Source of the DNA: JBJXHN01 sp046233135
GTDB taxonomy: Bacteria; Pseudomonadota; Alphaproteobacteria; Rhodospirillales; Rhodospirillaceae
Assembly (NCBI GenBank): GCA_046233135.1
Contig: JBJXHN010000004.1
Span: 840,802 to 904,801, forward strand
Reading direction: 5' to 3'
Length of the DNA: 64,000 nt
The notes under the pieces are model-generated. The model was not told the origin of the DNA, searched no databases, and saw nothing but the letters and a program-made list of their open reading frames with translations. Each line of letters starts with the position of its first letter. Within the stretch, counting starts at the first letter, position 1. This document shows positions 1 through 8,724 of the stretch, in pieces. Position numbers and translations under genes: made by a program.

Positions 1-752
1 AGGCCGTCACCGACAAGGGGGACGTGACCTCCTACAACAACTTCTATGAATTCGGCGCCGACAAGGGCGACCCCAAGCGCAACAGCCAGCGTTTCCAGCC
101 CCTGCCCTGGACCGTGGAGGTGGGCGGCGAGGTGGCCAAGCCGGCGACCATCGGCTTCGAAGACCTGATCAAGCCGTCGCTGCTGGAAGAACGCATCTAC
201 CGCCTGCGCTGTGTCGAGGCCTGGTCGATGGTCATCCCCTGGGTCGGCTTTCCGCTGAAGGCCCTGCTGGACCGGGTGGAACCGCTGTCCAGCGCTCGGT
301 ATGTGGCCTTCGAAACCGTCTTCCGACCCGATGAAATGCCCGGCCAGCGCACCGGCCTGCTTGACTGGCCCTACCGTGAGGGTTTGCGCCTGGACGAGGC
401 CATGCACCCCTTGACCTTCATGGCCGTGGGGCTGTACGGCGAACCCCTGCCGGCGCAGAACGGCGCGCCCCTGCGGCTGGTGGTGCCATGGAAATACGGC
501 TTCAAAAGCATCAAGTCGGTGGTGCGCCTGACCCTGACCAAGGAGGAGCCACCGGCCACCTGGAACATGGCCAATCCCCGGGAGTACGGCTTCTATTCCA
601 ACGTCAATCCGCAGGTGGACCACCCCCGCTGGTCCCAGGCACGGGAACGGCGGATCGGCGAGTTCCTGCGCCGGGAAACCCTGATGTTCAACGGCTACGC
701 CGACGAGGTGGCGTCCCTGTATGCGGGCATGGATCTCGCGACGTTCTACTGA
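1..752 (+). CDS. msrP: MsrP, methionine sulfoxide reductase catalytic subunit (5' truncated by window)
   Basis: Molybdopterin-containing periplasmic reductase that repairs oxidised methionine in envelope proteins, taking electrons from the membrane partner MsrQ. The frame is open from base 3, so the Tat signal and about 80 N-terminal residues lie upstream of the window; the GTG at 24 is internal. Visible family marks are the YRLRCVEAW segment, whose Cys is the expected molybdenum ligand, and the conserved VPWKYGFKSIKS and NPREYGFYSNVNP stretches near the C-terminus. The next gene is msrQ, 13 bases after the stop, which is the standard msrPQ order. Confidence 0.95.
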   Translation, partial: AVTDKGDVTSYNNFYEFGADKGDPKRNSQRFQPLPWTVEVGGEVAKPATIGFEDLIKPSLLEERIYRLRCVEAWSMVIPWVGFPLKALLDRVEPLSSARYVAFETVFRPDEMPGQRTGLLDWPYREGLRLDEAMHPLTFMAVGLYGEPLPAQNGAPLRLVVPWKYGFKSIKSVVRLTLTKEEPPATWNMANPREYGFYSNVNPQVDHPRWSQARERRIGEFLRRETLMFNGYADEVASLYAGMDLATFY

Positions 753-765
753 GCCGGAGCCGCCC

Positions 766-1443
766 ATGCATGCCGTTTCCGATGGCCCCCACCATGACAC
801 CCAACCCCAGCCCCGTGCAAAGGGGCGCGGGCGGCGGTGGGAAGGGCCGTTGCTGTTTCTTGCCGGCTGCCTGCCCCTGGCCTGGCTGGCCGGGCTGGGG
901 CTGACCGGCGGGCTGGGGGCCAATCCCATCGAGGCCGTGACCCGGGAGCTGGGGACCTATGGCCTGACCGGCCTGATGATCACCCTGGCGGCCACCCCCG
1001 CCAAACGGCTGTTCGGCTGGGGGGTGCTGCTGCGGCACCGGCGCATGGCGGGGTTGTTCGCCTTCTTCTATGTCTGCCTGCACGTGCTGTCCTATGTGGG
1101 GCTGGACCAGTTCTTCCACTGGCCGAGCATCTGGGCGGACATCGTCAAGCGGCTGTACATCACCCTGGGCATGGTCGCCGTGCTGATGCTGATCCCCCTG
1201 GCCGTCACCTCCACCGACCGCATGATCCGCCGGCTCGGCGGGCGGCGCTGGCGACGCCTGCACACCCTGATCTACCCTGCCGCCGTGCTCGGCGTCGTGC
1301 ATTACTGGCTGATGATCAAGGCCGACTGGCGCACACCGGCGCTGTTCGCCCTGGTGCTCGGAGGGCTGCTGGGCGCGCGGGGGGTGCTGCGCCTGCGCCG
1401 CCGCAACGGGCGAAAGGGTGCCCATGTCCTCCCGCAGTCCTGA
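766..1443 (+). CDS. msrQ: MsrQ, heme-binding membrane subunit of the MsrPQ system
   Basis: Six-helix inner-membrane b-type heme protein of the ferric reductase-like family that passes quinone or flavin electrons to MsrP. The ATG at 766 was chosen because a longer frame from 721 would overlap msrP by 32 bases. The 225-residue product has hydrophobic segments through most of its length and conserved histidines in the helices (FYVCLHVLSYVG and the VVHYWLMIKADW segment) that fit heme ligands. A basic, disordered-looking N-terminus of about 25 residues precedes the first helix. The downstream GNAT gene overlaps its end by 20 bases, so the three genes are probably co-transcribed. Confidence 0.93.
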   Translation: MHAVSDGPHHDTQPQPRAKGRGRRWEGPLLFLAGCLPLAWLAGLGLTGGLGANPIEAVTRELGTYGLTGLMITLAATPAKRLFGWGVLLRHRRMAGLFAFFYVCLHVLSYVGLDQFFHWPSIWADIVKRLYITLGMVAVLMLIPLAVTSTDRMIRRLGGRRWRRLHTLIYPAAVLGVVHYWLMIKADWRTPALFALVLGGLLGARGVLRLRRRNGRKGAHVLPQS

Positions 1444-1951
1444 TCGGGTTCCTGACCGGGCCGGCACCGGCGACCTCATCGCCTTCGCCCGCCTGCCGGC
1501 AATCCCCCTGGCCGAGATCCTGGCCCATATGGCCGACCCCCGGGTCACCGTCCACATGCCGCTGGCGGCGGGGGCTTGGGATCCGGAGCGGTGTGCCGCC
1601 CTGGTGGCGGCCAAGGAAGCCTGCTGGCAGCGGGACGGTCTCGGCCATTGGGCGATCCTGCACCACGGAACCTATGCGGGCTGGGGCGGCTTTCAGAAGG
1701 AAGGCGACGACTGGGACTTCGGCCTGGTGCTGCGCCCGGCCTGCTTCGGGCTCGGCCCGGCGGTGATGCGCCGGGCGCTGGCCTTTGCCCGGGGCGACAG
1801 CCGCATTCCCCATGTCACCCTGTTGCTGCCCTTGTCGCGCGGGACTCCGCCGCCCCTGCGGCGGCTGGGTGCCCGCTGCCTGGGAACGGTCGATTACGGC
1901 GGCCACCGATTCCGCCAATATCGTCTGGAGACAGAAGGCGATCTTCCCTGA
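1424..1951 (+). CDS. GNAT-family N-acetyltransferase
   Basis: A 175-residue protein with the fold and order of RimJ/RimL-like GNAT enzymes, which move an acetyl group from acetyl-CoA to an amine. The central HWAILHHGTYAGWGGFQ and DFGLVLRPACFGLGPAVMRRAL segments correspond to the beta-4/beta-5 region and the CoA-binding helix. The acceptor cannot be read from the sequence. ATG 1424 is preferred; a GTG two codons upstream is possible. The gene starts inside the end of msrQ. A 6-bp stem with little T tract (1977-1997) lies just after the stop. Confidence 0.75.
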   Translation: MSSRSPDRVPDRAGTGDLIAFARLPAIPLAEILAHMADPRVTVHMPLAAGAWDPERCAALVAAKEACWQRDGLGHWAILHHGTYAGWGGFQKEGDDWDFGLVLRPACFGLGPAVMRRALAFARGDSRIPHVTLLLPLSRGTPPPLRRLGARCLGTVDYGGHRFRQYRLETEGDLP

Positions 1952-2200
1952 ATACCTCCGGTATCGTGGAAACGTTCCTTGGTCGATAAACCCAAGGTGT
2001 CCATTTTCATAACAAATCATGGTTTGGTGTGGACTTCAGAATAAAGACGGTGGGTCTGACGGCTATGTCCCCTTGTCGTTTGTATATCGTTCAGCGAGTA
2101 TGCGGCCTTGGGAATCGCCCTTCCCCCGGAAGGGGGAGGCGCTGTTTCCCGATAACGGAAAAAGGTCGACGAACAGGCGGTGGCTCAAGGGAACGAAGGA

Positions 2201-4687
2201 ATGCGGGAAGTTCGGCTCGACGAGGCCGGCCGAGGGTTGGCCGGGCTGGTCGGTGATCTGGTGGAAGACCTTATAGCCGTCTGCCGCGAGGGAAAGATTG
2301 TCCACGTCAATGCTGCGGGTCGGGCCATGCTGGCCGGGACGGCGGCGGATGCCCGCATCGACGGCGAACCCCTGCGCCGCTTCATCAAGGCCGAGTTCCT
2401 GGATGTGGTGGACGACGGTCTTGACCTGCTTCTGTCCGAACCCTCGTTGCCGCTGATGATGGTGCGGGCCGACGGCGAGGCGTTCGAGGTGGAACTGACC
2501 GCCCGGACCGCCGTCGACGAAACCGGTGCCCCCTTGATCGTGGTGCGCGGGCGCGACCTGAAGGATAAGGTGCGCGCCGTCAACGGGTTGGTGGCCAACC
2601 ACAAGCGTCTGGTGCGCGTGGTCGATCAGTCCCTGGACCTGATCTGCCTGATCAAGGGCGGGCTGATCACCTTCCTCAACCCCGCCGGAGCGGCCCTGTT
2701 GCAGGCCGATGCACCGGCCGACGTGCTTGGCAAGCCCCTGGCCGATCTGATGCACCCCGATTATGTGGCGCTGATGGCCGATGGTCTGGCCGATTTGGCC
2801 CGGGAACGGGAAATGGTGCCGATGCGGGTGAACGGCCTGAAGGGCCGGCGGATCGACGTGGAAATCCGCGTCTCCATCTTCCGCGCCGACGGTCAGGACG
2901 CCTATATGGTCGAAGCCCGCGACATCACCCAACGCAAGCGCGCGGCCGAAGGCGTGCGCGAACGGGAGCAGCGGCTGGCCGGCATCCTCGGCCATGTGGG
3001 CGAGGGGATCTTCACCACCGGCAGTGACGGTCTGGTGCAGTCCTTCAACCTGGCCGCCGAGTCCATGTTCGGCTATCAGGCGGCGGTGGTGGTCGGCCAG
3101 CCGCCGGACCGTCTGGTGCCCGGGGCCACGGACCGCTTTCTGGCCAGCACCGTGCCGGTAGCCCCGCGCCGTCGCAAGAACGGCGTGGACGAACTGGGAC
3201 GCGAGGTGGAAATGACCGGGGTGCGGGCCGACGGCAGCACCTTTCCCATGACGGTCACCTGGACCCGCCTGCCCCAGGGCAAGGAGATGCTGCATATCGC
3301 CATCGTCCGCGATATCACCGAACGCAAGCGGGCAGAGGCCCGCGACTTGCGCTACCGCCAGGAGCTGGAAACCCGGGTGACCGAACGCACCCGCGAGCTG
3401 AACCAGGCCAAGCGCCAGAACGAATTGATCCTTAATGCCACCGGCGACGGCATCGTCGGCCTGGACCTGCGGGGCACCGTGATTTTTGCCAATCCGGCGG
3501 CGGCGCATATCCTGCACATGCCCCTGAACAGGTTGCACGGGGCGGAGTCCGGCGCGATTTTCCGGCTGCGGGCCGAGGACGGCAAGGACAAGCCGATGGC
3601 TCTGACCGCGGCGGAACTGCGCGACGGCATTCCCGCCGAATGGGTGATGCTGCGGGCGACTGGCGAGACCTTCCATACGGAAGTCGCCTGTACCCCGCTG
3701 GAAGATGCCGGACAGACCGTGGGCAGCGTGGTGGTCTTCCGCGACATCACGGAACGCCGCAACGTCCAGGCCCGGCTTCAGGTGGCCTATACGGTTTTCG
3801 ATACCATCGGCGAGGGTCTGCTGGTCTGCGGTGCGGATTGGGGCGTGCGCATGGTCAACCCGGCCTTCACCCGGATCACCGGCATTCCGGCGGAAGACGC
3901 CGTGGCCGCCTCGGTCCGTAAGCTGCTGCTGGACGACAACCCGGTGTTCGAAGCGATGGTCGAAGGCCTGCGCTGGTCCCATCACTGGGAGCGGGAGTTC
4001 TGGCGCACCCGTCCCGACGGGCGGGACGTGGCCCTGCGGGTGGCGGTGACCGAGATCCGGGGCGGGCAGGAGCCGGGGTGCCACGCCATCGTCCTGACCG
4101 ACGTCACCCAGCGCAAGCGCGACGAGGAACGGATCCGCTATCAGGCCAACTACGACGCCCTGACCGGTCTGCCCAACCGCTCGCTGTTCATGGACCGGCT
4201 GAACAGCGCGGTGGCCCAGGCCCTGCGGCTGGGGCGGGCGATGGCCCTGCTGTTCGTCGACCTGGACGGCTTCAAGGAAATCAACGACACCCTGGGGCAT
4301 GATGCCGGCGACCTGCTGCTCAAGGAAGTGGGCGCCCGGCTGGTGGCCTGTGCCCGCGACAGCGACACGGTGGCCCGCCTGGGCGGCGACGAGTTCACGG
4401 TGATCCTGACAGGCGTGTCCAGCGTGCAGGATGCGGTGCTGGTCGCCGAGCGGCTGCTCGACGCCCTGGCCCATCCCTTCGACCTGGAAGGGTCGGCAGG
4501 GCAGGTGTCGGCGAGCATCGGCATTGCCCTGGTGCCGACCCATGCCCTGGACACGGAAGAGGTGCTGAACCGCGCTGACCGGGCGATGTACAGCGCCAAA
4601 CAGGCCGGCAAGGCGGGCTGGCGGGTTTACGGCCAGGATGCGGGCTCCGTCGAAGCCCTGGCCGCCCGCACCGCCGCCGAAGGGTAG
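2201..4687 (+). CDS. Diguanylate cyclase with five PAS domains
   Basis: A predicted soluble sensor that makes cyclic di-GMP from two GTP. From ATG 2201 (GTG 2180 is an alternative) the 828 residues form five PAS-like modules at about 20-125, 135-250, 257-380, 410-520 and 530-640. A heptad-like helix lies around 385-405, and a GGDEF domain runs from about 650 to 815. The catalytic signature is an intact GGDEF at about 728-732. An RDSD inhibitory site sits five residues before it at 719-722, so product feedback is expected. No EAL or HD-GYP domain and no membrane helix were seen. The gene stands alone, with a gap of about 230 bases upstream. The ligands of the PAS domains are unknown. Confidence 0.92.
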   Translation: MREVRLDEAGRGLAGLVGDLVEDLIAVCREGKIVHVNAAGRAMLAGTAADARIDGEPLRRFIKAEFLDVVDDGLDLLLSEPSLPLMMVRADGEAFEVELTARTAVDETGAPLIVVRGRDLKDKVRAVNGLVANHKRLVRVVDQSLDLICLIKGGLITFLNPAGAALLQADAPADVLGKPLADLMHPDYVALMADGLADLAREREMVPMRVNGLKGRRIDVEIRVSIFRADGQDAYMVEARDITQRKRAAEGVREREQRLAGILGHVGEGIFTTGSDGLVQSFNLAAESMFGYQAAVVVGQPPDRLVPGATDRFLASTVPVAPRRRKNGVDELGREVEMTGVRADGSTFPMTVTWTRLPQGKEMLHIAIVRDITERKRAEARDLRYRQELETRVTERTRELNQAKRQNELILNATGDGIVGLDLRGTVIFANPAAAHILHMPLNRLHGAESGAIFRLRAEDGKDKPMALTAAELRDGIPAEWVMLRATGETFHTEVACTPLEDAGQTVGSVVVFRDITERRNVQARLQVAYTVFDTIGEGLLVCGADWGVRMVNPAFTRITGIPAEDAVAASVRKLLLDDNPVFEAMVEGLRWSHHWEREFWRTRPDGRDVALRVAVTEIRGGQEPGCHAIVLTDVTQRKRDEERIRYQANYDALTGLPNRSLFMDRLNSAVAQALRLGRAMALLFVDLDGFKEINDTLGHDAGDLLLKEVGARLVACARDSDTVARLGGDEFTVILTGVSSVQDAVLVAERLLDALAHPFDLEGSAGQVSASIGIALVPTHALDTEEVLNRADRAMYSAKQAGKAGWRVYGQDAGSVEALAARTAAEG

Positions 4688-5177
4688 GGGGCGACGGGGG
4701 GCGGTCCGGCATCGATCCGGTGGTGATGGAGGACGCCCGTGGGTTTGGCCCCCTCAGCTTTTCGGTTCGGCCTTCGCCAGTCCATGCCGCACCAGAACCG
4801 CAGCGATGTCCCGGGTACCGTTCAGGAATCCCCGGGCCTCTGCCGTGCTGCCGCGCCAGTTCCAGCGGATCGGGGCCACCACCACCGCCTGATCCATCAG
4901 GGCTGCCGTCAGCAGATCGACGGCCAGCCGGGCCGTTGCCGGATCCTTCGGCGCCGACACGCCCCACAAACGGAGGGGGTGAAATCGGCAAGCCCATTTG
5001 GCCGATTGCCGGGGCGGACGCTAGGCCGGGCTTGCAATTCGGGCGGTTTTGTCCGAAAAGGCGCCCCAAAGGGGTCTTGCCGGCCCCGGGACGTAGCGCC
5101 GGACCGCCCGTGTGCGGGGATGGTCCGGTCTGTCGCTTTTCGCCGCAGTCCGCGCACCCTTTCGGAGATCGCCGTCA
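4688..5177. other. 490-base gap between the diguanylate cyclase and transketolase genes
   Basis: No confident gene. It contains one weak minus-strand frame (4754-4969), a small CCCC-AAA-GGGG hairpin near 5062-5075, and the GGAGA ribosome binding site of tkt near 5163. The transketolase promoter should lie here but no convincing -35/-10 pair was found. Confidence 0.5.
4754..4969 (-). CDS. Possible small hypothetical protein (weak)
   Basis: A 71-codon minus-strand frame starting at TTG 4969, or GTG 4960. The predicted peptide has a plausible soluble composition: two amphipathic helices rich in Ala, Leu and Val around an Arg/Trp-containing turn, ending RHGLAKAEPKS. No Shine-Dalgarno sequence is visible and no family is recognised. 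It lies in an otherwise gene-free gap, which is the main reason to list it. In GC-rich DNA a frame of this length can arise by chance. Confidence 0.25.
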   Translation of the reverse strand: MWGVSAPKDPATARLAVDLLTAALMDQAVVVAPIRWNWRGSTAEARGFLNGTRDIAAVLVRHGLAKAEPKS

Positions 5178-7178
5178 ATGACCGCAGCGCCCATGGCCGC
5201 CGTCGACCACGAGGCTCTTGCCAACGCCATCCGCTTCCTTTCCGCCGATGCGGTTCAGAAAGCCAACTCCGGTCACCCCGGCATGCCCATGGGCATGGCC
5301 GATGTGGCGACCGTGCTGTTTACCCGCTTCCTGAAGGCCGACGCCGCCGATCCCCGCTGGCCCGACCGCGACCGCTTCGTGCTGTCCGCCGGCCACGGCT
5401 CCATGCTGCTCTATAGCCTGCTCTATCTTACCGGCCATGCCGATGTGGATCTGGAGCAGGTAAAGCATTTCCGCCAGCTGGGCAGCCGCACCGCCGGACA
5501 CCCGGAATATGGCCACGTGCTGGGCGCCGAAACCACCACCGGCCCGCTGGGGCAAGGGCTGGCCAACGCCGTCGGCCTGGCGCTTGCCGAACGCATGATG
5601 GCCGCCGAACATGGGGCCGATCTGGTCGACCACCGCACCTATGTGATCGCCGGCGACGGCTGCCTGATGGAAGGCATCAGCCAGGAAGCGGTCTCCCTGG
5701 CCGGGCATCTGAAGCTGAACCGGCTGGTGGTGCTGTGGGACGACAACCGCATCTGCATCGACGGCTCCACCGAGCTGGCCACCAGCGAAGACATCGCCGC
5801 CCGCTTCGAAGCCAGCGGCTGGGAAACCATGGCCTGTGACGGCCATGACCCCGAAGCGGTCGCCGCCTGCCTGGAAACCGCGCAGGACTCCGACAAGCCG
5901 GTGCTGATCGCCTGCCGCACGGTGATCGGCAAGGGCGCGCCGACCCTGGAGGGCACGGCCAAGACCCACGGCTCGCCGCTGGGTGACAAAGAACTGGCGG
6001 CCGCCCGCGAGGCCATGGGCTGGCCCCATGCGCCCTTCGAGGTGCCCGACGACGTGCTGGCTGCCTGGCGCACCGCCGGCAGCCGGGGTGCGGAGGACCG
6101 CGCCGCCTGGCAGAGCCGTCTGGATGCCCTGGAGCCCGCCGTCCGCCAGCGCTTCGAAGATCTGGTTGCCGGCCGCCTGCCCGCCGACATGGCCGCCGCG
6201 GTGGAGGCCTACAAGAAGACCCTGGCCGAAGAGGCGCCCAAGGTGGCGACTCGCAAGGCCTCTCAGATGGCGCTGGACGTGCTGGTGGAGGCCGTGCCGG
6301 CCCTGGTCGGCGGCTCGGCCGACCTGACCGGGTCGAACCTGACCCGCACCAAGGACATGAAGGCCATCGGCCCCGGCGACTACGCCGGGCGCTACATCCA
6401 TTACGGCGTGCGCGAGCACGGCATGGGCGCGGTGATGAACGGGCTGGCGCTGCATGGCGGGATCATTCCCTACGGCGGCACCTTCCTGGTGTTCTCCGAC
6501 TACATGCGCCCGGCCATGCGCATGGCCGCGCTGATGGGGCAGCGGGTGGTCTATGTGCTGACACACGACTCCATCGGTCTGGGCGAGGACGGTCCGACCC
6601 ACCAGCCGGTGGAGCATCTGGCCGCATTGCGCGCCATGCCCAACCTGCGCGTCTTCCGCCCCGCCGATGCGGTGGAGACCCTGGAATGCTGGGCGCTGTC
6701 CGTGGAATGGACCGGCGGCCCCAGCGCCCTGGCCCTCTCCCGCCAGGGGGTGCCGGCCCTGCGCACCAGCCATGTGTCGGAAAACCTGTGTGCCGGCGGA
6801 GCCTATGTGCTTGCGGAGGCCGAAGGGGGGGTGGACGCCCGGGCGGTGACCCTGATCGCCACCGGCACCGAAGTGTCCCTGGCCATGGACGCCCGCGACC
6901 TGCTGACCGTGGACGGGATTGCCGCCGCCGTGGTTTCCATGCCCTGCTGGGAGCTGTTCGAAACCCGCCCCGTCGCCGAGCAGGAGGCCATTCTGGGTCC
7001 CCGCGCCCGCCGGGTGGCGGTGGAAGCCGCCGGCACCTTCGGCTGGAGCGCCTGGGTGGACGCGGATGCGATGGTCGGCATGACCACTTTCGGCGCGTCG
7101 GGTCCGGCCGAGGACCTGTATCCCCACTTCGGCATCACCGCCGAAGCGGTGGCCGCAAAGGCGCGTGCCCGGGTCTGA
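5178..7178 (+). CDS. tkt: Transketolase
   Basis: Thiamine-diphosphate enzyme moving two-carbon ketol units between sugar phosphates in the pentose phosphate and Calvin cycles. The product is 666 residues, the usual length. ATG 5178 has a GGAGA site 10 bases upstream; the 22-codon extension back to 5112 looks non-coding. Family marks are the N-terminal NSGHPGMPMG substrate-binding His, the GDGCLMEG...N cofactor motif, and the pyrimidine-domain segments GSADLTGSN and YGGTFLVFSDY. The class II aldolase follows 176 bases downstream on the same strand, a pairing common in Calvin-cycle bacteria, although no RuBisCO or phosphoribulokinase gene is in the window. Confidence 0.97.
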   Translation: MTAAPMAAVDHEALANAIRFLSADAVQKANSGHPGMPMGMADVATVLFTRFLKADAADPRWPDRDRFVLSAGHGSMLLYSLLYLTGHADVDLEQVKHFRQLGSRTAGHPEYGHVLGAETTTGPLGQGLANAVGLALAERMMAAEHGADLVDHRTYVIAGDGCLMEGISQEAVSLAGHLKLNRLVVLWDDNRICIDGSTELATSEDIAARFEASGWETMACDGHDPEAVAACLETAQDSDKPVLIACRTVIGKGAPTLEGTAKTHGSPLGDKELAAAREAMGWPHAPFEVPDDVLAAWRTAGSRGAEDRAAWQSRLDALEPAVRQRFEDLVAGRLPADMAAAVEAYKKTLAEEAPKVATRKASQMALDVLVEAVPALVGGSADLTGSNLTRTKDMKAIGPGDYAGRYIHYGVREHGMGAVMNGLALHGGIIPYGGTFLVFSDYMRPAMRMAALMGQRVVYVLTHDSIGLGEDGPTHQPVEHLAALRAMPNLRVFRPADAVETLECWALSVEWTGGPSALALSRQGVPALRTSHVSENLCAGGAYVLAEAEGGVDARAVTLIATGTEVSLAMDARDLLTVDGIAAAVVSMPCWELFETRPVAEQEAILGPRARRVAVEAAGTFGWSAWVDADAMVGMTTFGASGPAEDLYPHFGITAEAVAAKARARV

Positions 7179-7354
7179 TCCCCCACCCCGGGGCAGAGGG
7201 CCGGTCTGTATCTTTTCCCCTCCGGTGCCGGAGACGGTGCCGGAGGTCTATCCTGCCGAGTTTTTCCTGCTCAGGCCGTGCGCTGCGTCCGCCGGCGAGC
7301 CAATGGACCCGCATAGCGGGTCGCTTCCATAGATGGATGAAGGAGACGGTCCTC

Positions 7355-8419
7355 ATGGCCATGATTTCCCTGCGGCAGCTTCTCGATCACGCCGCCGAGT
7401 TCAGCTACGGCGTGCCCGCTTTCAACGTGAACAACATGGAGCAGGTGCTGGCCATCATGAATGCGGCCCAGAAGACCCAAAGCCCGGTCGTTCTGCAGGC
7501 CAGCCGGGGCGCCCGGTCCTATGCCGGCGACATCATGATCAAGCACATGATCCAGGCCGTCGCCGAAATGTATCCGGACATCCCGGTCTGCATGCACCAG
7601 GACCACGGCAACTCCATGGCCACCTGCCTGTCGGCCATCTCCAGCGGCTTCACGTCCGTGATGATGGACGGCTCGCTGGAAGAAGACGCCAAGACCCCGG
7701 CCGACTACGACTACAACTGGGGCGTCACCGGCAAGGTGGCCGAAGCCTCCCACATGGTCGGCGTGTCGGTGGAAGGCGAGCTGGGCTGTCTCGGCTCTCT
7801 GGAAACCGGCGCCGGCGAGGCCGAGGACGGCCACGGCTTCGAAGGCACCCTGGACCATTCCATGCTGGTCACCGATCCCGACCAGGCCGCCGACTTCGTG
7901 GCCCGCACCAAGGTGGACGCCCTGGCCGTGGCCATCGGCACCTCGCACGGCGCCTACAAGTTCACCCGCAAGCCCACCGGCGACATCCTGGCCATGGACG
8001 TGGTCAAGCAGATCCACGCCCGCCTGCCGGACACCCACCTGGTGATGCACGGCTCCTCCTCGGTGCCGCAGGACCTGCAGGACCTGATCAACGCCCACGG
8101 CGGCGCCATGCCCCAGACCTTCGGCGTGCCGGTGGAAGAGATCGTCGAGGGCATCAAGCACGGCGTGCGCAAGATCAATATCGACACCGACTGCCGCATG
8201 GCCATCACCGGCACCATCCGCAAGGTGCTGACCGATGACCGCGCCGAATTCGATCCGCGCAAGTACATGAAGCCCGCCATGGCCGCCATGGAGAAGGTCT
8301 GCGTGGAACGCTACGAGCAGTTCGGCACGGCCGGCAACGCCCCCAAGATCAAGGCGATTCCTCTGGCCGAGATGGCCAAGCGCTATGCCTCGGGCAGCCT
8401 GGATCCGAAGGTGAACTGA
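7355..8419 (+). CDS. fba: Class II fructose-bisphosphate aldolase
   Basis: Zinc-dependent aldolase joining or splitting fructose 1,6-bisphosphate (and sedoheptulose bisphosphate in CbbA-type enzymes). The 354 residues begin at ATG 7355, nine bases after AGGAG. Metal and substrate ligands are visible in MHQDHGNS, the VEGELGCLG loop, GTSHGAYKF, VMHGSSSVP and the phosphate-binding KINIDTDCR stretch. The long acidic insertion after GCLGSLETG is typical of the Calvin-cycle subgroup (CbbA-like). Likely same transcription direction and functional set as tkt. A strong terminator follows. Confidence 0.96.
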   Translation: MAMISLRQLLDHAAEFSYGVPAFNVNNMEQVLAIMNAAQKTQSPVVLQASRGARSYAGDIMIKHMIQAVAEMYPDIPVCMHQDHGNSMATCLSAISSGFTSVMMDGSLEEDAKTPADYDYNWGVTGKVAEASHMVGVSVEGELGCLGSLETGAGEAEDGHGFEGTLDHSMLVTDPDQAADFVARTKVDALAVAIGTSHGAYKFTRKPTGDILAMDVVKQIHARLPDTHLVMHGSSSVPQDLQDLINAHGGAMPQTFGVPVEEIVEGIKHGVRKINIDTDCRMAITGTIRKVLTDDRAEFDPRKYMKPAMAAMEKVCVERYEQFGTAGNAPKIKAIPLAEMAKRYASGSLDPKVN

Positions 8420-8491
8420 TAACGACAGAAAATACCTGTATTGGGTGTAACCTGAATGCGGTAAGTATTTTGTCATCGTGACCTGCGAATT

Positions 8492-8530
8492 GGGCCGAAC
8501 TTCCCGGAAACTGGGGAGTCGGCCCTTTTT
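8492..8530 (+). terminator. Rho-independent terminator after fba
   Basis: GGGCCGA...TCGGCCC outer stem with an inner CTTCCC/GGGGAG-like pairing, closed at 8525 and followed directly by five T. It separates fba from the pst promoter. Confidence 0.85.
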
Positions 8531-8584
8531 GTTGCTGTTGTCACAATTGGGAAATTTTGGAAATCCAAGGTGTTAGGGGTGGCT

Positions 8585-8613
8585 TTGTCACATAACATTC
8601 ATCTTCCGGTCAC
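8585..8613 (+). promoter_or_regulatory. Pho box (PhoB-binding direct repeats) upstream of pstS
   Basis: Three 7-base repeats at exact 11-base spacing: TTGTCAC (8585-8591), CATTCAT (8596-8602) and CGGTCAC (8607-8613), separated by 4-base A/T- or C-rich spacers. This matches the known PhoB half-site pattern CTGTCAT-N4. The box lies 112 bases before the pstS start, as expected for phosphate-starvation activation. The matching PhoB gene is at the end of the same cluster. A palindrome TTGGAAATCCAA (8557-8568) lies just upstream. The remaining bases of the 305-base gap 8420-8724 hold only the fba terminator and the pstS leader. Confidence 0.75.
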
Positions 8614-8724
8614 AAACGTTTCGTCGATCATGGGTAGAGTCCGGGCAAGCCGACGGTCCCGCCGTCGGCGGAGCATCCCTTGAGCCCGGCACGTGGCTCT
8701 CCCAGCGCTCTAATGGAGGCAACC

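Noticed and set aside
2063..4543. An 826-codon minus-strand open frame opposite the diguanylate cyclase
   Set aside because: It is an antisense shadow of GC-rich coding DNA: composition is His/Gln/Gly/Arg-rich with no domain order, and the plus strand encodes clear PAS and GGDEF domains.
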